64,000 bases of DNA from Ceratopteris richardii (lineage: Eukaryota; Streptophyta; Polypodiopsida; Polypodiales; Pteridaceae). Below, one piece after another: positions 33,546-48,462 of the stretch. Numbering within the stretch: the stretch's first letter is position 1; the number at the start of each line of letters is the position of its first letter. Position numbers and translations under genes: made by a program. The notes under the pieces were generated by a model. That model was not told where the DNA came from, searched no databases, and saw only the letters and a list, made by a program, of their open reading frames with translations. Location of the stretch: contig CM035422.1 in the NCBI GenBank assembly GCA_020310875.1, forward strand, positions 53,715,894 through 53,779,893. The letters are read 5' to 3'.

Positions 33546-36500
33546 GCTCCCCCTCAAGCCAAGTATGCTTGAGGTCTTCAATCTTCCAAGATTACTTGTA
33601 AACCAATCATAGCCTTGAATTTGCAAAGCTTTGTACCATCCAATGCTTTGGTTAGAATATCTACACATTGTTGATGAGTGGACACATATGATATTTGAAT
33701 CTCTTTGCTTAGAACCTTCTCTCGTACATAGTGATAATGAACTGCAATATGTTTAGTCTTTGCATGAAAAATAGAATTAGCAGCCAAATGAATAGAACTC
33801 ATATTGTCACCATAAATAGTTGGAGTTCCAAACTCCAATCCAAGATGTTTGAATAATGTCTTCATCCACATAGCTTCTTCTATAGCTATGGCAAGACCTC
33901 TATATTCAGCTTCAGTAGAAGAGAGAGCAACTGTGGGTTGCTTCTTGGATGACCATGAAATAAGCTTTGAACCTGCAAAGGTAAGATAACCTGAAGTGCT
34001 CCTTCTATCTTCCTTGGAACTAGCCCAATCTGCATCAGAAAATAGCTTCAAACCTAAATCAGATACATAAGGATAATAAAGTCCTTCATTTATGGTTCCT
34101 TTGAGATACTTGAGAATCCTTTTGGCAGCATCCATATGTGGTTTCCTTGGTGTGTGCTTAAATTGACTTAGCACACTCACACTGTAACATATATCTGCTC
34201 TTGTCAATGTGGCATAGTTGAGACTACCCACTAGACTTTGATATGATGTGATGTCCTCTATGAGTTCACCTTCATGTGAGCTCAATTTGTGATTGACCTC
34301 CATTGGAGTACCTGCAATCTTACAATCTTGCATCTTGAATTTTGCCAACATGTCCTTAATGCACTTTCTTTGAGTGAGAAACAAACCATGATCTTTGTAG
34401 ACAACTTCCAAGCCTAGAAGTAGGTAATTGAACCCAAATCACTTATCTTGAACTCTTCTCTCATCTGATCTTTGATCTTCTTCATACCATCTGCATCATT
34501 TCCTATCAATATAATATCATCTACATATACATATAGGTAGATAACCTCAGAATTACTCTTTTTGATAAAGAATGAAGGATCTGCCTTGCTTGGTTGAAAG
34601 CCTTTATCCTGCAAGAATGAAACAAGCCTGAAATTCCAAGCTCTTGGAGCTTGCTTGAGACCTTACAATGCTTTGTTAAGTTTACACACATAATCAGGAT
34701 AAACTTGATTCTCAAAACCATGTGGTTATGCCATATACACCTCTTCTGTTATCCAACCATTCAAGAATGCATTCTTTACATCTAGTTGAAGTATCTTCCA
34801 ATTCTTGGAAGAGGCAATACTAAGAAAAACCCTAATAGTAGGCATCTTTGCCACAGGAGAGAAGGTCTCCTCATAATAAACTCTCTGAGTTTGTGCAAAG
34901 CCTTTTGCTACAAGCCTTGCCTTGTAGCTGTTAATGGAACCATCAGAATTCTTCTTGAGTTTATAGACCCATCTTGAGCCTATTACCTTCATGGATGAAG
35001 TCTTCGGCACCAAATCCCAAGTGTTGTTTTCCTCAAGTGCTTCAATCTCTTCCTTCATTGCATGCTTCCATTCTGATTTTGCTTTGGCCTCTTCAAAGGA
35101 TGATGGCTCCTCTTGGTTTATGTCTTGTGCTATGTAGATAGAATGTTTAGTTACTAATGAGGTGTCAAACCCATACCTTTCTGGTTTTTCCTTTTCCCTC
35201 ATAGATCTTCTTAGGCCATGATGTGATGATTCTGCCTCATGTCCAAGTTCTTGCACTTTTGATTTACCTTTGGACTTCCATGCTTTGATCCTTTCCATCT
35301 GAGATTCTTCATCATCCTCTAAGGTGTCTTGTTCTTCAATCTTCGGTTGTTCTCTACCAAGCTTTGGAAAATCTTCTTCAAGATCATATGGTAAATTGAC
35401 CTTCCTGCATGAATCTTCATACCATGAATTGTTCTCATCAAAAACTACATCTCTAGTTACCAAGAATCCTTTGTTGGTAGGGTTGTATAACCTGTAGCCC
35501 TTTTGATTGTTGTCATATCCAATAAATACACACCTTTCTGCCTTTGGATCCATCTTTCCTCTAACCTGTGAAGGAACATGAGCAAAAGCAATACATCCAA
35601 AAATTTGACAATGATCTAAGCTTGGCCTTCTTCCATTCCAAGCCTCATATGGAGTCATCCCATCAAGGGATTTTGAAGGCAACCTGTTAATCAAGTAAGC
35701 GGCTATAGATACAGCCTTAGCCCATAGATAATTAGGTAAATGCTTTTCATCTAACATGGACCTTGCAACTTCAACAATTGTCCTATTCCTTCTTTCTGCC
35801 ACTCTATTTTGCTCAGGAGTGTACCTTGTAGTTACTTCTCTTTTGATTCCTCTTTCTTGAAGAAAAGAATCAAACTCATGGGAGAAGTATTCTCCCCCTC
35901 CATCTCACCTTAGCCTTTTTAGTGATTTACCTGTTTCATTCTCCACAAGAGCCAAATATCTTTTGAAACATGAAAAAACTTCATCTCTGTATTTTATAAA
36001 GAATAGGATAGTCCATCTACTGCAATCATCAATAAAGGAGACATAATACCCACTTCCAATTCTGTGAGTGTCTGACTACCATAATTAAAGAGAGCAATGT
36101 TTCTAGTGTCTTGTAATTCAAATGTGAAATATCTACCTATCTTTTCACCTTTTGCAATTCTTCTGAATCCTTGACTTGGATCTTCAACAAATGCTCCTGC
36201 TTTTGTGAACCTAACTTGCAACCCTTTCTCTACTATTTGCCCAACACTTATCAAATTCTTTGTAATGGTAGGGACATAGAGTACCTTACTGAGTAGGTTG
36301 ATGTTTCCATCAGGTGCTTTGACATTGCCTGTTTTCTCCACAGGATGTCTTGTGTCATCTCTTGTTTGTACCTCATGCTTATTCCTTGGATTTTCTAAAT
36401 CTGATAGGAGTGCCACATTTCCTGCAACATGATTTGAACAACCTGAATCTATGTAGAAAACATGCTCATCAGATTTACCTTGTGGCATAGCTATGTTCAT

Positions 36501-37561
36501 GATCGATAATGAATCCTCTTTGTTTAAGTCTTCTGTGTAGTTATTGAAGTCTCTCCTTCCTTTGTAGACTCATTGATAGTTTGAATGATTGTAGTTGTTG
36601 TAGTTGCCATGATAATTGTTGAACCTTCCTCTTGAGTAGCCATAACTTCCTCTATTGTATCCTGTGCCTCTTTGATTCCTAGAATTGCTAAAGCAATTTT
36701 CAGTTGTATGATCAGTTATTCCACAAATAGAACATGAGTAGGAGTCTTGGGATCTCCCCGTGCCTTGTCTACCTCCTCTTCCTCTACCTCTGCCATGTCT
36801 TCCTCTACGTGCATAGTTAGCTTGATATGTTCCTGCTTCATCATCCACTTTCTTTGACTTTCCTTTGTTATCTTTGGACTTGCTTTTATCAGTGTATAAA
36901 GCTGAAGATTGATTACCTTTAGAGCTTTCTAAATTTTTTTTAAGCTTTGCCTCTTGAGTAAGTAGTTGTCCAATGAGTGTATTGAGATCAGGTGCATGCA
37001 TGTCCATGTACAAATCCATAGCTATGGTGAATGCTTCCCACTTGTCATCTGCCTTCAAGCCATTGATGACCTGCCTTACAATTTGCTCTTCATCTATTAC
37101 CTCTCCAATGCTTCCCAAATGATCTGCTATGTCCTTGAGCTTTGTGACAAAATCAGTCACATTTTGTTTGGGAGCCTTCTTGAGAGTTGTGAAATCCAAC
37201 CATACTTGATGCTTTCTAGCTTTGGTACTTGAAGAGAAGAAGGCTTCAAGTGCATCCCACACTTCCTGAGACGTTTTACAACTTGTAATGTAAGGCAACA
37301 AAAAATATGAGATAGAGTTGAGGAGATAAGACCTTGCAAGTGCATCCTTGGAGCACCATGTGCTCAATCTTTCTTGCTCTTCTTGTGTTGGTTGACTTTT
37401 GTTCCTAAAACTTGGCATAACTTCATCTCCAACCACATAACCATATAAGCTTCTACCTTGGAGATAAGATTCCATCCTTAATGACCAAGCTGAGTAATTA
37501 CCTCTATCCAATTCATCAATTGATGAAGGAAATCCATCTTCCATCCTTGCTCTGATACCAC

Positions 37562-38825
37562 TGTGAAGAGATGGATAGGTATGTGCTTGAAGATGAAGAG
37601 GTGTTGCAAAATCCTTGATCTAGACCAGCCAAATGAACTCCAAGAGTATATGGTGGGCCCTTTTAGCTTGCTAATGGACGTATTAGACACCCTATGTACC
37701 TTGAAAGATCACTCTCAAAAAGATAGATCAAAACAGATAAGTTGGAGTTAGCTCAAAGGTGGAGAACTTGCTATTTTGGTTCATATACCTGTCCAGTGTT
37801 TTGCATAATTCTCTGAGCACAGCACTAATTAGCTTGATTCCTCTTGGGGAATTCTAGTTAACTTAAAGAGCTAACTTTCAAGAGAAATCTCATAAAGAAT
37901 ACTGAACCACACACTGAGAATGATGTTTAACAACTGATGACATCATCTCGATTTTCACGGGCTGCTATAGTAATGAGACCAGTGAGCAAAGAAATGAACA
38001 TAACTCAAGATTTAAGAATCCAATGATTATGAAACTTTGTATGCTTATAATAGCAAGTAAGCTGACTTTAACAAGCTTTAAATCATTGAATTTGGGTACG
38101 TGCACACTGCGAAACAGCTCTAGCAAGACTAGTAAAAAAGTCGGGTACCTGATAGAGAAGTGAAAATGAATAGATAGGGTTGACTTCAACTGAACATAAC
38201 TGAAGACTAAAAAACCCAAATGAAATGAAAATTGTTGAGCATATAGTAGACTTATAGAGATAACTCGAACAAGTCAAATCACTAAAAATGATGCACCAAG
38301 CTCAGAGAAACCATCTCTGTAATCTGACTTTGAAAACTGAGAGATATGGCAGTGAGTAGTACACTTCACAAGAACATGGAAATATTAACTCAAATGATCA
38401 TGAAAATGAAAGTATATTGCTTGTACAATACAATGGCCTTACTGATACATATGTGTGCCATGTAATCACACCTTGATATGGCATAAAGCTCAGCTCTTGG
38501 AGGTTTTCACATAACCATGACTAAGACTACCATGTATTTATATTTGATCTTGGGAGGCTAACTTCCCTCAATCACTCTCCAATCAATTAGTGATTGATTT
38601 GATTCTGTATCTACCACAAATCATGAATTCGTGGCTCCTCTTTCCCATTTCGATCAAGTGGACTCAACCACTTAAGATTCTTTCACTTTTACATTAAGTA
38701 AACTCTTCAAAAGTTACAAGAGGTAGTTCACAAGTGAACTTTACATAGTCTTCATTTTAAAGCTTCTTTTATGACTTTGTGGGACTCAAGCCAATACTTA
38801 GGCTTGTCATAGAATTGCTCCGATA
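37562..38825 (-). repeat. Central LTR shared by copia B1 and B2
   Basis: 1264 bp. Its left edge carries the B1 primer site and its right edge the B2 polypurine tract (AGCTCCCCCTCAAGCC on the plus strand), so one LTR serves two internal regions. It differs from the LTR at 62084 at about 5% of sites by eye. Confidence 0.88.
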
Positions 38826-40439
38826 GCTCCCCCTCAAGCCAAGTATGCTTGAGGTCTTCAATCTTCCAAGATTACCTGTAAGCCAATCATAGCCTTGAAT
38901 TTGCAAAGCTTTGTACCATCCAATGCTTTGGTTAGAATATCTGCACATTGTTGATGAGTGGACACATATGATATTTGAATCTCTTTGCTTAGAACCTTCT
39001 CTTGTACATAGTGATAATAAACTTCAATATGTTTAGTCCTTGCATGAAAAATAGGATAAGCAACCAAATGAATAGAACTCATATTGTCACCATAAATAGT
39101 TGGAGTTCCAAACTCCAATCCAAGATCTTTGAATAATGTCTTCATCCACATAGCTTCTTGTGTAGCTATGGCAAGACCTCTATATTCAGCTTCAATAGAA
39201 GAGAGAGCAGCTATGGGTTGCTTCTTGGATGACCATGAAATAAGCTTTGAACCAACAAAGGTAAGATAACCTGAAGTGCTCCTTCTATCTTCCTTGGAGC
39301 CAACCCAATCTGCATCAGAAAATAGCTTCAAACCTAAATCAGATACATAAGGATAATAAAGTCCTTCATTTATGGTTCCTTTGAGATACTTGAGAATCCT
39401 TTTGGCAGCATCCATATGTGGTTTCCTTGGTGTGTGCATAAATTGACTTAGCACACTCACACTGTAACATATATCTACTCTTGTCAATGTGGCATACTTG
39501 AGACTACCCACTAGACTTTGATATGATGTGATGTCCTCTATGATTTCACCTTCATGTGAGCTCAATTTGTGATTGACCTCCATTGGAGTACCTGCAATCT
39601 TACAATCTTGCATCTTGAATTTTGCCAACATGTCCTTGATGTACTTTCTTTAAGTGAGGAACAAACCATGATCTTTGTAGACAACTTCCAAGCCTAGGAA
39701 GTAGGTAAGTGAACCCAAATCACTTATCTTGAACTCTTCTCTCATCTGATCTTTGATCTTCTTCATACCATCTGCATCATTTCCTGTCAATATAATATCA
39801 TCTATATATACACACAGGTAGATGACCTCAGAATTACTCTTTTTGATAAAGAGTGAAGGATCTGCCTTGCTTGGTTGAAAGCCTTTGTCGTGCAAGAATG
39901 AAACAAGCCTGAAATTCCAAGCTCTTGGAGCTTGCTTGAGACCATACAATGCTTTGTTAAGTTTACACACATCATCAGGATAAACTTGATCCTCAAAACC
40001 AGGTGGTTGTGCCATATATACCTCTTCTATTATCCAACCATTCAAGAATGCATTCTTTACATCTAGTTGAAGTATCTTCCAATTCTTGGAAGAGGCAATA
40101 CTAAGCAAAACCCTAATAGTAGGCATCTTTGCCACAGGAGAGAAGGTCTCCTCATAATCAATTCCCTAAGTTTGTGCAACACCTTTTGCTACAAGCCTTG
40201 CCTTATACCTGTTAATGGAACCATTAAAGTTCTTCTTGAGTTTATAGACCCATCTTGAACCTATTATCTTCATGGATGAAGTCTTGGGCACCAAATTCCA
40301 AGTGATTTTTTCCTCAAGTGCTTCAATCTCTTCCTTCATTGCATGCTTCCATTCTGATTTTGCTTTGGCCTCTTCAAAGGTTGATGGCTCCTCTTGGTTT
40401 ATGTCCTGTGCTATGTAGATAGAATGTTTAGTTACTAAT

Positions 40440-41237
40440 TGTTGGAGGATAAACACTCCTATGTGCACAACAAAAGCAAATGAACCCTCCTAGGATCGTG
40501 AAATTTTTCAGACATAGGCTCTGTATTTTCTGAGTTTCTCTGAATATATGCAAAGATTGAAAATGAAATTTTGCAGGCTTAAACTAGACTATAAGACCTT
40601 TTAAATGAGAGTAGAATCACTCCATTTGGATACTGGATGATGCCTCAACCAGTTGCAACAAAACAGATAACTTGATCTCTTCACAGAGTGAGCTAACTAG
40701 ACAGACACTGTTCTAAACATTTCTCTGCACATGTGCAGGCACTGAACCCGAGACTTATACGAGACAAAGTAGAACTTATAAGCTTTCCAACAAGACAAAA
40801 GTCATTGCAAATGAATTCCGGATGAAGGAGAAACAACAATTACAAGATAGGGGGGTCTGCCAGGATTATCTAGAGAGAAAGAGTATGAAAAAGTGAAATC
40901 TCTGCAAAATATGCAGAGAAGAGCTAGTAGGGGGTGTGCTTAATCAAGGGGGCAGCTTGGGCACGTATTTCCACGACTCTAAGTCATAATACAACTCATT
41001 AAAGGTTTTAAAGACCACATACTAACCTCTTTAACCAATCAAAAACATATACATGTCAAAAGTGAGGTCCAATCACATCAAGAGGTGAGCTAAATCTTCT
41101 CTAATCAACTTCTTTCCATTATGGGAATAATTGGATGCCTCCAACTCGTGGAAATCAGCCTCCTTTGATTGTGGATGATGTAGAAGGTTCAATTTGGGGC
41201 ATGTTCCCACACTCTTGAGCTTGAAAAACTTTCAACA
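40440..41237 (-). repeat. 3' LTR of copia C
   Basis: Plus-strand TGTTGGAGGATAAACACTCC to CTTTCAACA, matching 58926-59724 end to end. Confidence 0.93.
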
Positions 41238-43616
41238 CTCCCCCTGAAGCTCAAGTCTTTTCCTTCGTTGCTTCAGCCTATGTCTCTTATGTTGATTGCT
41301 TCCTTGAATCCTCCAAGCTTTGTACCTTCAAGAAACTTTGTCATCATGTCTGCAACCTACATTTTAGTGTTCACATACCTTATATCTAGCTCTTTTGCCA
41401 TCACCTTTTCTCTAACGAAGTGGTAATGAACCTCTATGTGCTTGCTCCTTGCATGAAACATGGGATTGTTAGCTAGATAGATGTACTCCTTCGATCATCC
41501 TTGCTACCTGCCCAATCAACATCACTATATCCTTTGACACTTAGATCAGCATCATATGAGTAAAATAGACCTTGGTTGATGGTGTTCTTGATGTAACGAA
41601 GCACCTTTCTTGCCGCCATGAGATGATCATGAGTAGGTGCATGCAAAAATTGAGAGAGAACACCTACTACATATGCAAGATCAGGTCTAGTGAATGTAGC
41701 ATAAATTAATGAACCAATTATGCTTCTATATAGTGTGATATCTTGTATAGCCTCTCCTTGACCTGCAACCAACTTTGTATTGGGCTCCATGGGCTGAGAA
41801 AGTGGCTTACAACCACTCATACCAAACCTGTATAGCATATCCAACAAGTATTTTCTTTGAATCAAGAAGATGCCATTGTGTGCATAGATTACCTCTATTC
41901 CCAAGAAGTATTTTAGTGTTCCAAGATCAGATATCTTGAAATCCTTTCCTAGCTTTGATTTAATATCTTTAATACCTGCAATATCACTTCCTGTGATGAT
42001 CAAATCGTCCACATAGATGCATATGTATACCGTCTTGTCTCCTTGCTTCTTCATGTAAAGTGATGGATCTGCAACACTTTCTTTGTATCCACAACTTGAT
42101 AAATAATCCACTAACCTCTGATTCCAGGCCCTTGGGGCTTGCTTTAGTCCATATAATGCTTTCCTTAGCTTGCAAACATGATTTGGGTACCTCATACTAG
42201 CAAATCCTTGAGGTTGGCTCATGTAGACTACTTCTTCAAGCTCTCCATTGAGGAAGGCATTCTTCACATCCAACTGTTATAAGCTCCATTTCCTTGATAT
42301 GGCCACTGCAATCAAAGTCCTAATTGTTGGCATCTTGGCTACGGGGCTGAAAGTTTCATCATAATCTATCCCATAGCTTTGGGAGAAGCCTTTCGCCACC
42401 AACCTTGCTTTGTACCTAGCAATGCAACCATCTGAATTTCTTTTAATTTTGTAAACCCACTTATTACCTATCACCTTCATGCCTTCTTGAGCTGGTACCA
42501 AGCTCCAAGTATGGTTCTCATCAAGTGCTTTGAGATCTTCCTTCATTGCCTCTTGCCATTCCTTGCAATCCTTAGCTTCTTCATAACTAGTTGGTTCTTT
42601 TTCCTTGATTACTTGAGTCATGTATGCATAATGCTTTGCAATGACTTTATCATATGTTAACCTTTGTACTCGATATCTTACTCTTGAAGACCTTCTTTCA
42701 CTTCCTTTAGGTGTGGTTGCCATCTTCTTTCTTTGTTTTGCCACTCCTGGAGTTTGAATTTCTTCTATCTCTTCATCTTCCAACATGCTCTCGTCCACAT
42801 AGCTTCCTTCTTCAACTAAAATCTTCTCTTTGCCTTTCACTTTGCTTTCTTCAGAGCTGGTCTCTCTTTCCCTAAGCCTTCCACTCCATGGTGAGGGTAT
42901 CCTTGTGTTGCATGAGCTGCTTGGACCACTTAAATCCATGCTTTCTTAAACTCTATCATCATTCTTCAAATCTGTCTCACCTATGTCTTCAACCTGCAAT
43001 GGACTTGTGCATGCATACCAAGGCTTCAACTCATCAAAGACAACATCCCTACTTACCTTCAGCTCCTTGGTGATGGGATTATAGCATTTATACCCCTTTT
43101 GTTCCATAGAATATCCCAAAAAAATACACCCTTCAGATTTGGCATCTAACTTTGACCTCAACTCTTGAGGTACATGTACATAGCATATACAACCAAAGAT
43201 TCTAAGATGTGAAAGGCAAGGTTTTCTTCACACTCCATGCTTCCTCAGGGGTTAGATGATGTATACCTGATGTAGGACATCTATTCATGATGTATGTGGC
43301 TGTATATGTAGCCTCTCCCCAATAACAATGCGGCATATTCATTTCGTTGAGCATACACCTTGCTACCTCTACTATGTGTCTGTTCTTTCTCTCTGCTACC
43401 CCATTTTGTTGAGGGGTATACCTGCATGTAAATTGTCTTTTGATGCCATTGACCTGCAAAAATTCAAAAAATTCATGGGAGAAGTACTCTCCCCCTCCAT
43501 CGGATCTCAAAGTTTTGATAAACTTGCCAGATTCCTTCTCCACCTGTGCAACCTTCACTGGCGCGGCGAATTCCGCAGGCTTGACAAGGTTCAAGTCTTT
43601 GCCGTGTCATCAACAA

Positions 43617-43745
43617 GTGGTATCAGAGCAAGTAAGATCCATAAGTGGTATCAGAGCAAGTAAGATCCATTAGTGATATCAGAGTGGTAAGATCCACAAG
43701 TGTGTCAGAGCCATGAGATCCAAGAAGTGGTATCTGAGCAAAAAG
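43617..43745 (+). repeat. Tandem array of primer-binding-site-like units
   Basis: Directly after the LTR end of D, AGTGGTATCAGAGCAAGTAA with GATCCAT occurs about five times in succession with a period of about 26-31 bases. The first two copies are nearly identical, the later ones decayed (GTGATATCAGAG, GTGTGTCAGAGCC, GTGGTATCTGAGC). TGGTATCAGAGC is the initiator-Met tRNA primer site of plant copia elements, which normally occurs once. Confidence 0.85.
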
Positions 43746-44455
43746 ATTCTGAAGAGCAGAAAGATTCTCAAAGAGCAAACAGAAGTAAAGACACAAGAGA
43801 ATTCGAAAAAACTTTCATAAAGAAAGGTGAATGCTGAGGAGATCAACAGCAAATGGTATCAATAAGTATTCCGAAGTCATTTTCAAGGGAAAGGTTTACA
43901 AACTATAAAATTCTTTAACGATACACTCACCGGAAGAAACAGAAACACGAAGATTATGGCAGATCATGTTCAATTGACAAATTGGATAGAGATAAATATC
44001 CCGCATGGGTAATGCGCATGGAAGCCTTACTTATGGGTAAGGACTTAATGATGTATGTGACCAGAGAAGATCGGTTTGTCCTTCTATTCCTTTTCTTTAC
44101 ACAATCCAAGAAAATGCCTAACATGATCATAGGGTATTCTATTAAAGCTCCTTTGAAAGTCCGGAAATTAATATTAATACATGAAAGAAGTGATGCTATA
44201 TCACCCTAACCCATCTCTATTTCTTCTAGCACTTGTTGCTTATTTCCAGGCTTCTCACAAATGATGATGCTATGATATGGACTAGGCAATGTAGGCCATG
44301 AATGAGACTTCGTCATAGACAATGTGGACATGATAGATAAACAAGCTACCAAGCCCTAGGTCCCACCGAGCACGCCAAAATTGTACAAGTGGATGTGCAA
44401 TTGTACATAGCTGATACTATTTTGCTGGTTCTTTCATACTCGGCAAGCGAGGTAA

Positions 44456-46694
44456 TGCAAGAACTTGGAGAAGCTTGCATGAGGTAGAAAAGTGAGTTCC
44501 CAAGTGATGAAGTTTGGTCCAGTCAACCAGTGGAGGACTAAGCCTTGAGTTTTTGAGAGTCAAATAGATCCTTTAGGCATGTAATTATTGCAATAAAATC
44601 CATTATGAAGAGCTGATGCAAAACACATAGCTTTGCATATTCACTATCTCAAAAAACTTGCTATCTTTAGATGAACTAGTCAACTTCAAATGCTCAATTT
44701 CAGCCAATATGATTACAATTGGAAAACTTCATTTTGGAGGAATGTTAGACATAGGGTTGAGTTCTAAAATGTAGTATACTACAAGTAATAAGCAAGATAT
44801 GCTTCTCGAATGAACCTAACACTCAACAGAGGTACCCTAGATTTTTCAAGGCTGCACAAAGATAGACCCTAAGAGAGTGAAATTTTGATTTCTAAATGTC
44901 TACTAGACTAAATGCTCTCTAAATTGGAACACATAAACTAGATAGTGATATATTTCCAAACAATTTTTATTCATTCAATTTGATTCTCTGTAGAGAGTGC
45001 AACAACCTTTGCATATTCACTATTGTTGAAGAACATGGTGCAAAGAAATGGAGCAACACAATGATGATCCAAAGTGTATGTATATTGCTTCAATGTAATG
45101 TACAAGTGATGGAAGTCTTTATATAGACTCTTGAAGTGTTCTAGGACTTCTACAAGTGGATTTTGAATTCAAATCGAGGCAAGACAGGTTGTTGAAGAGA
45201 ATCAATTCAGTTTCCTACAATCTAGGAAAAGTGAAGATCTAATTTAATCTACTTTTTGATGGTTGATTGATTGATTTCCAAGCTCAAGGACCTCAAGTTT
45301 GTGGAATTTGAACTCTCCTTTTACAATTGTAAAGCTCTACACTTCTACATTGGTAAATGATCCGTAGAAAAATACTTTTGAAAAAATACCAAAAAAATGA
45401 GCACAAATAAAAATGTCTTCAATGGAAAACTTTGGTACATTCCACATGATGGCTTGATGAAATAGAACTTGACCTCAAGCATAGTGTATGTTTGATGTTC
45501 CAACAACTCCCCTTCAAGATAAAGTATGCTTGATTCTTCATTCTCTAATAGTTTAAATACCTTCCATTGATTTAAATCTGAAAAGCTTTATTCCATCAAG
45601 TGCCTTTTTCATCATAACTACTACTTGCTTCTCAGTTGGAACAAAATAAATATCAAAACCTCTTTTTCCATTGGCTTCTCTCTAATGAAGTGGTAATGAA
45701 TCTCTATGTGCATGCTTCTTGCATGGGTAATAGGGTTTGCTGCTAGATGCATGGAGCTAAAATTATCTCCAAATATGTGAGGTTTAGAACTCACAAGTTC
45801 CAAATGTGAGTACAATGCTTTGCTCTTGGAGTTCCTATGGTCAAAACTCTATACTCTAATTTAGTTAAGGATAAAGCAACTATTGGTTGCTTCTTGGAAA
45901 TCCATGACACTAGTTTTGAGCCTGCAAATGCCAAGTAACCTAATTAGAGGTGTATACATATTCACACAAATAGTTAACGTCATTGTGATCCTTCTTGATG
46001 AAGAAAGAAGGGTCTGAACTAAAACCTTGATCTTGAAGATAGGTTTAACATCTAAAACTCTAAGATCTACAAGCTTGTTTCAATCCATATAATGCCTTTT
46101 TTAGTTTGCAAACAAAAGATGTATAATTAGGGTTTTAAAATCTTAAAGGTTGTGACATGTATAACTCTTCACTTATCAAACCATTGAGAAATGCATTCTT
46201 AACATCTAGTTGAAGTAGTCTCGAATTTCTTGCAGTAGCTACACTTAGCAATGTCTTGATTGTAGTCATCTGTGCAACTAGTGAGAAGGTATCCACATAG
46301 TCTATACCATGAGTTTGAGCACATCCATTGGCAACTAATCTATCTTTGTACCTACAAATTGATCCATGTGAAATTCATTTTAGCTTATAGACCCATCTCG
46401 AACATATTACCTTCTAATTAGTTTGCATTGGAACCAAGTCACAAGTATCCATCTCTTTTAAGGCTTCTATCTCCTCTTTCATAGCTTTCTCCCAATTAGG
46501 TTTACCTTTTGCTTCTTCATATGTTAAAAGTTCTTTTGAAATTGAATCTTCTGCCAAGTAAATTAAATGGTTTCTAACAAATGTAGAATCATATCCATGC
46601 CTTTCTTGTTGTCTCTTCTCCCTTGTTGACCTTCTAGGAGTTGGTGGAAGGATTATAAATTTTGTAGCCCAAATGAGTTGAATCATAGCTTTTG
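44456..46694 (-). mobile_element. Fossil copia A3: 3' LTR and partial pol
   Basis: A minus-strand relative of A1: LTR at about 44456-45505 (GATGTTCCAACA edge, then a decayed polypurine tract), RNase H near 45550-45930, RT pieces to about 46400, and a pre-RT stretch at 46414-46686 (TREKRQQERHGYDSTFVRN, close to the same region of A1). It is more diverged from A1 than A1's own LTRs are from each other, so it is an older member. Incomplete, broken in many places. Confidence 0.75.
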
Positions 46695-46698
46695 GATG

Positions 46699-48462
46699 AG
46701 ATGGATGGATACCTCAAGGAAGTGAGGTGGTACTGCTAAAACCTACTTTGTACCTGCCCTAAATCACTTTAGAGTTTGATAGTAGGTCCTTTTAGCTTGG
46801 AAATGACACCAAGAAAGTACCTATGTAATTTTTAGTTGATGATTTAAACAATTGAATCAGAATAGACTACTTCATGAATAGCTACTATCACAAAACTTGC
46901 TATTTTAGTCCACACACCTACTATTTCTCTTGCTCAGTGCTCACAATACAGTAAACATTGATGAGACTCCTTTTGAGGGTATTTAAATAGCTTAGATATC
47001 TAATTATTGCAAGGAGAATCATCTAAAATGATGAACTATGCAATGATAAATAAGTTTACCGATCCAAAGCTTTCCCCTGATTTTTTAGCTAGGGACTAAC
47101 CAATAGATGACCAGTAAGAACTTTGATGATGATTTCTCCCAGATGGCTGAACCAAATGCTTTGAGACTTTGATAGCATAAAGTGGACTTCAAGTTGGTTT
47201 CAACAAGCTATAGATCATGGAAAATGGATGAGAACACACTACGATATGACCAAAGAAAGTTCACTCTTCTAAGTAGTCATAGCAGAGCAGTAGACAGAGT
47301 TGATCAATGAACTATATGTATTATAACACATGATTATACAAGATAATTGGCATTGTAATGATGCTCAATGATGGTGGAATGAGTAAGCTATGGTGTAAGC
47401 TCTCAATGAGGTACACACACTGCACATTTTTACAAGCCCTTTTTATACGTTGTTCTTCCAATTTTGAATTTTGAATTCAAACTTGGCTCCATCTAAAATG
47501 AGACTCCTCTAATTTAGGCGTTATTCTTCCATTGAAACTCGTAGCTATTGTTCTTCCTAACTCCATGGGATTTTGGATTTTACAAGATTCTCTCAAGGTA
47601 TAAACCTTTTACAATGGTAAATGATCAAAAAACTACAAGCTATGGTTCACATGAGTTATCAAATGCTTCCACATATAGTCTTCCATGCTAAGACAAATGT
47701 GAAGGCTTGTACATTTGCACCAAGAGCTCTCCTTCAATCCAAACACCTTGGCTTGCATTGCTTTATCAATTTTCTTATATATCTTGCAATCCAATCATGG
47801 TTTTGAGCCTGCAAAGCTTAGTACCATCAAGTCTTTTGGTTAACAAATCAGCACATTGCATATTTGTAAATACATGGGCTAATTGAATCTCCTTGCTCAA
47901 TAGTTTTTCTCTAACATAATGATAGTGCACTTCTATATGCTTGGTTCTTGCATGATAAATGGGATTGGTTGCAAGATGAAAAGAACTAGTGTTTTCACCA
48001 AAGATCATAGGTGAATGAGTGTGAAATCCCAAATCTAAATAGAGCAATCTAATCCAAATGGCTTCTTATGTAGCATTTGCTAATCCCTTGTATTCAGGTT
48101 GTGTTCAAGATAGATCAATAGTTGGTTGCTTCATTGAAGACCATGAAATAGGTTTATCACCTGCAAAAGATAAATATCCAGAAGTACTTCTTCTGTCATC
48201 CTTACATCCTGCACAATCTGCATCTGAGTACAATTTTATGTCCAAATATGATGTGTATGGGAAGTAAAGACCTTCGTTCTGAGTACCTTTGAGATACTTC
48301 AAAATATGCATGAATTGACTCAGAACACTTACTCCATAACATATGTCAATCCTAGTTAATGTTGCATAGTTTAGACTTCCAACTATGCTTTGATAACCTA
48401 CAATGTCTTCAAGCAAATCACCTTCATGAGCACTTAATTTATGATTTACCTCCATAGGGTTG
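46699..48462 (-). mobile_element. Fossil copia F: 3' LTR and RNase H
   Basis: An LTR-like block at about 46699-47730 is a distant relative of the B-family LTR (shared GAGATGGATxGGTA start and the GTGGGCCCTTTTAGCTTG-like segment). It is followed by minus-strand RNase H at 47775-48455 ([38 protein letters not shown]). Incomplete, broken in several places. It lies between A3 and the LTR of gypsy E. Confidence 0.7.

Larger units (their letters stand above)
32849..38825 (-). mobile_element. Fossil copia B1 (first unit of a tandem copia chain)
   Basis: A minus-strand Ty1/copia unit: 3' LTR 32849-33545 (shorter than its partners), polypurine tract GGCTTGAGGGGGAGC beside it, pol and gag 33578-37544, initiator-Met primer site (GTGGTATCAGAGC) at about 37549-37561, and 5' LTR 37562-38825. 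Domains seen: gag (MEDGFPSSIDELDRGNY; knuckle CSICGITDHTTENC), protease (YIDSGCSNH), integrase, RT ([16 protein letters not shown]) and RNase H (STEAEYRGLA). It is broken in about five or more places. Its 5' LTR is at the same time the 3' LTR of B2. Confidence 0.9.
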
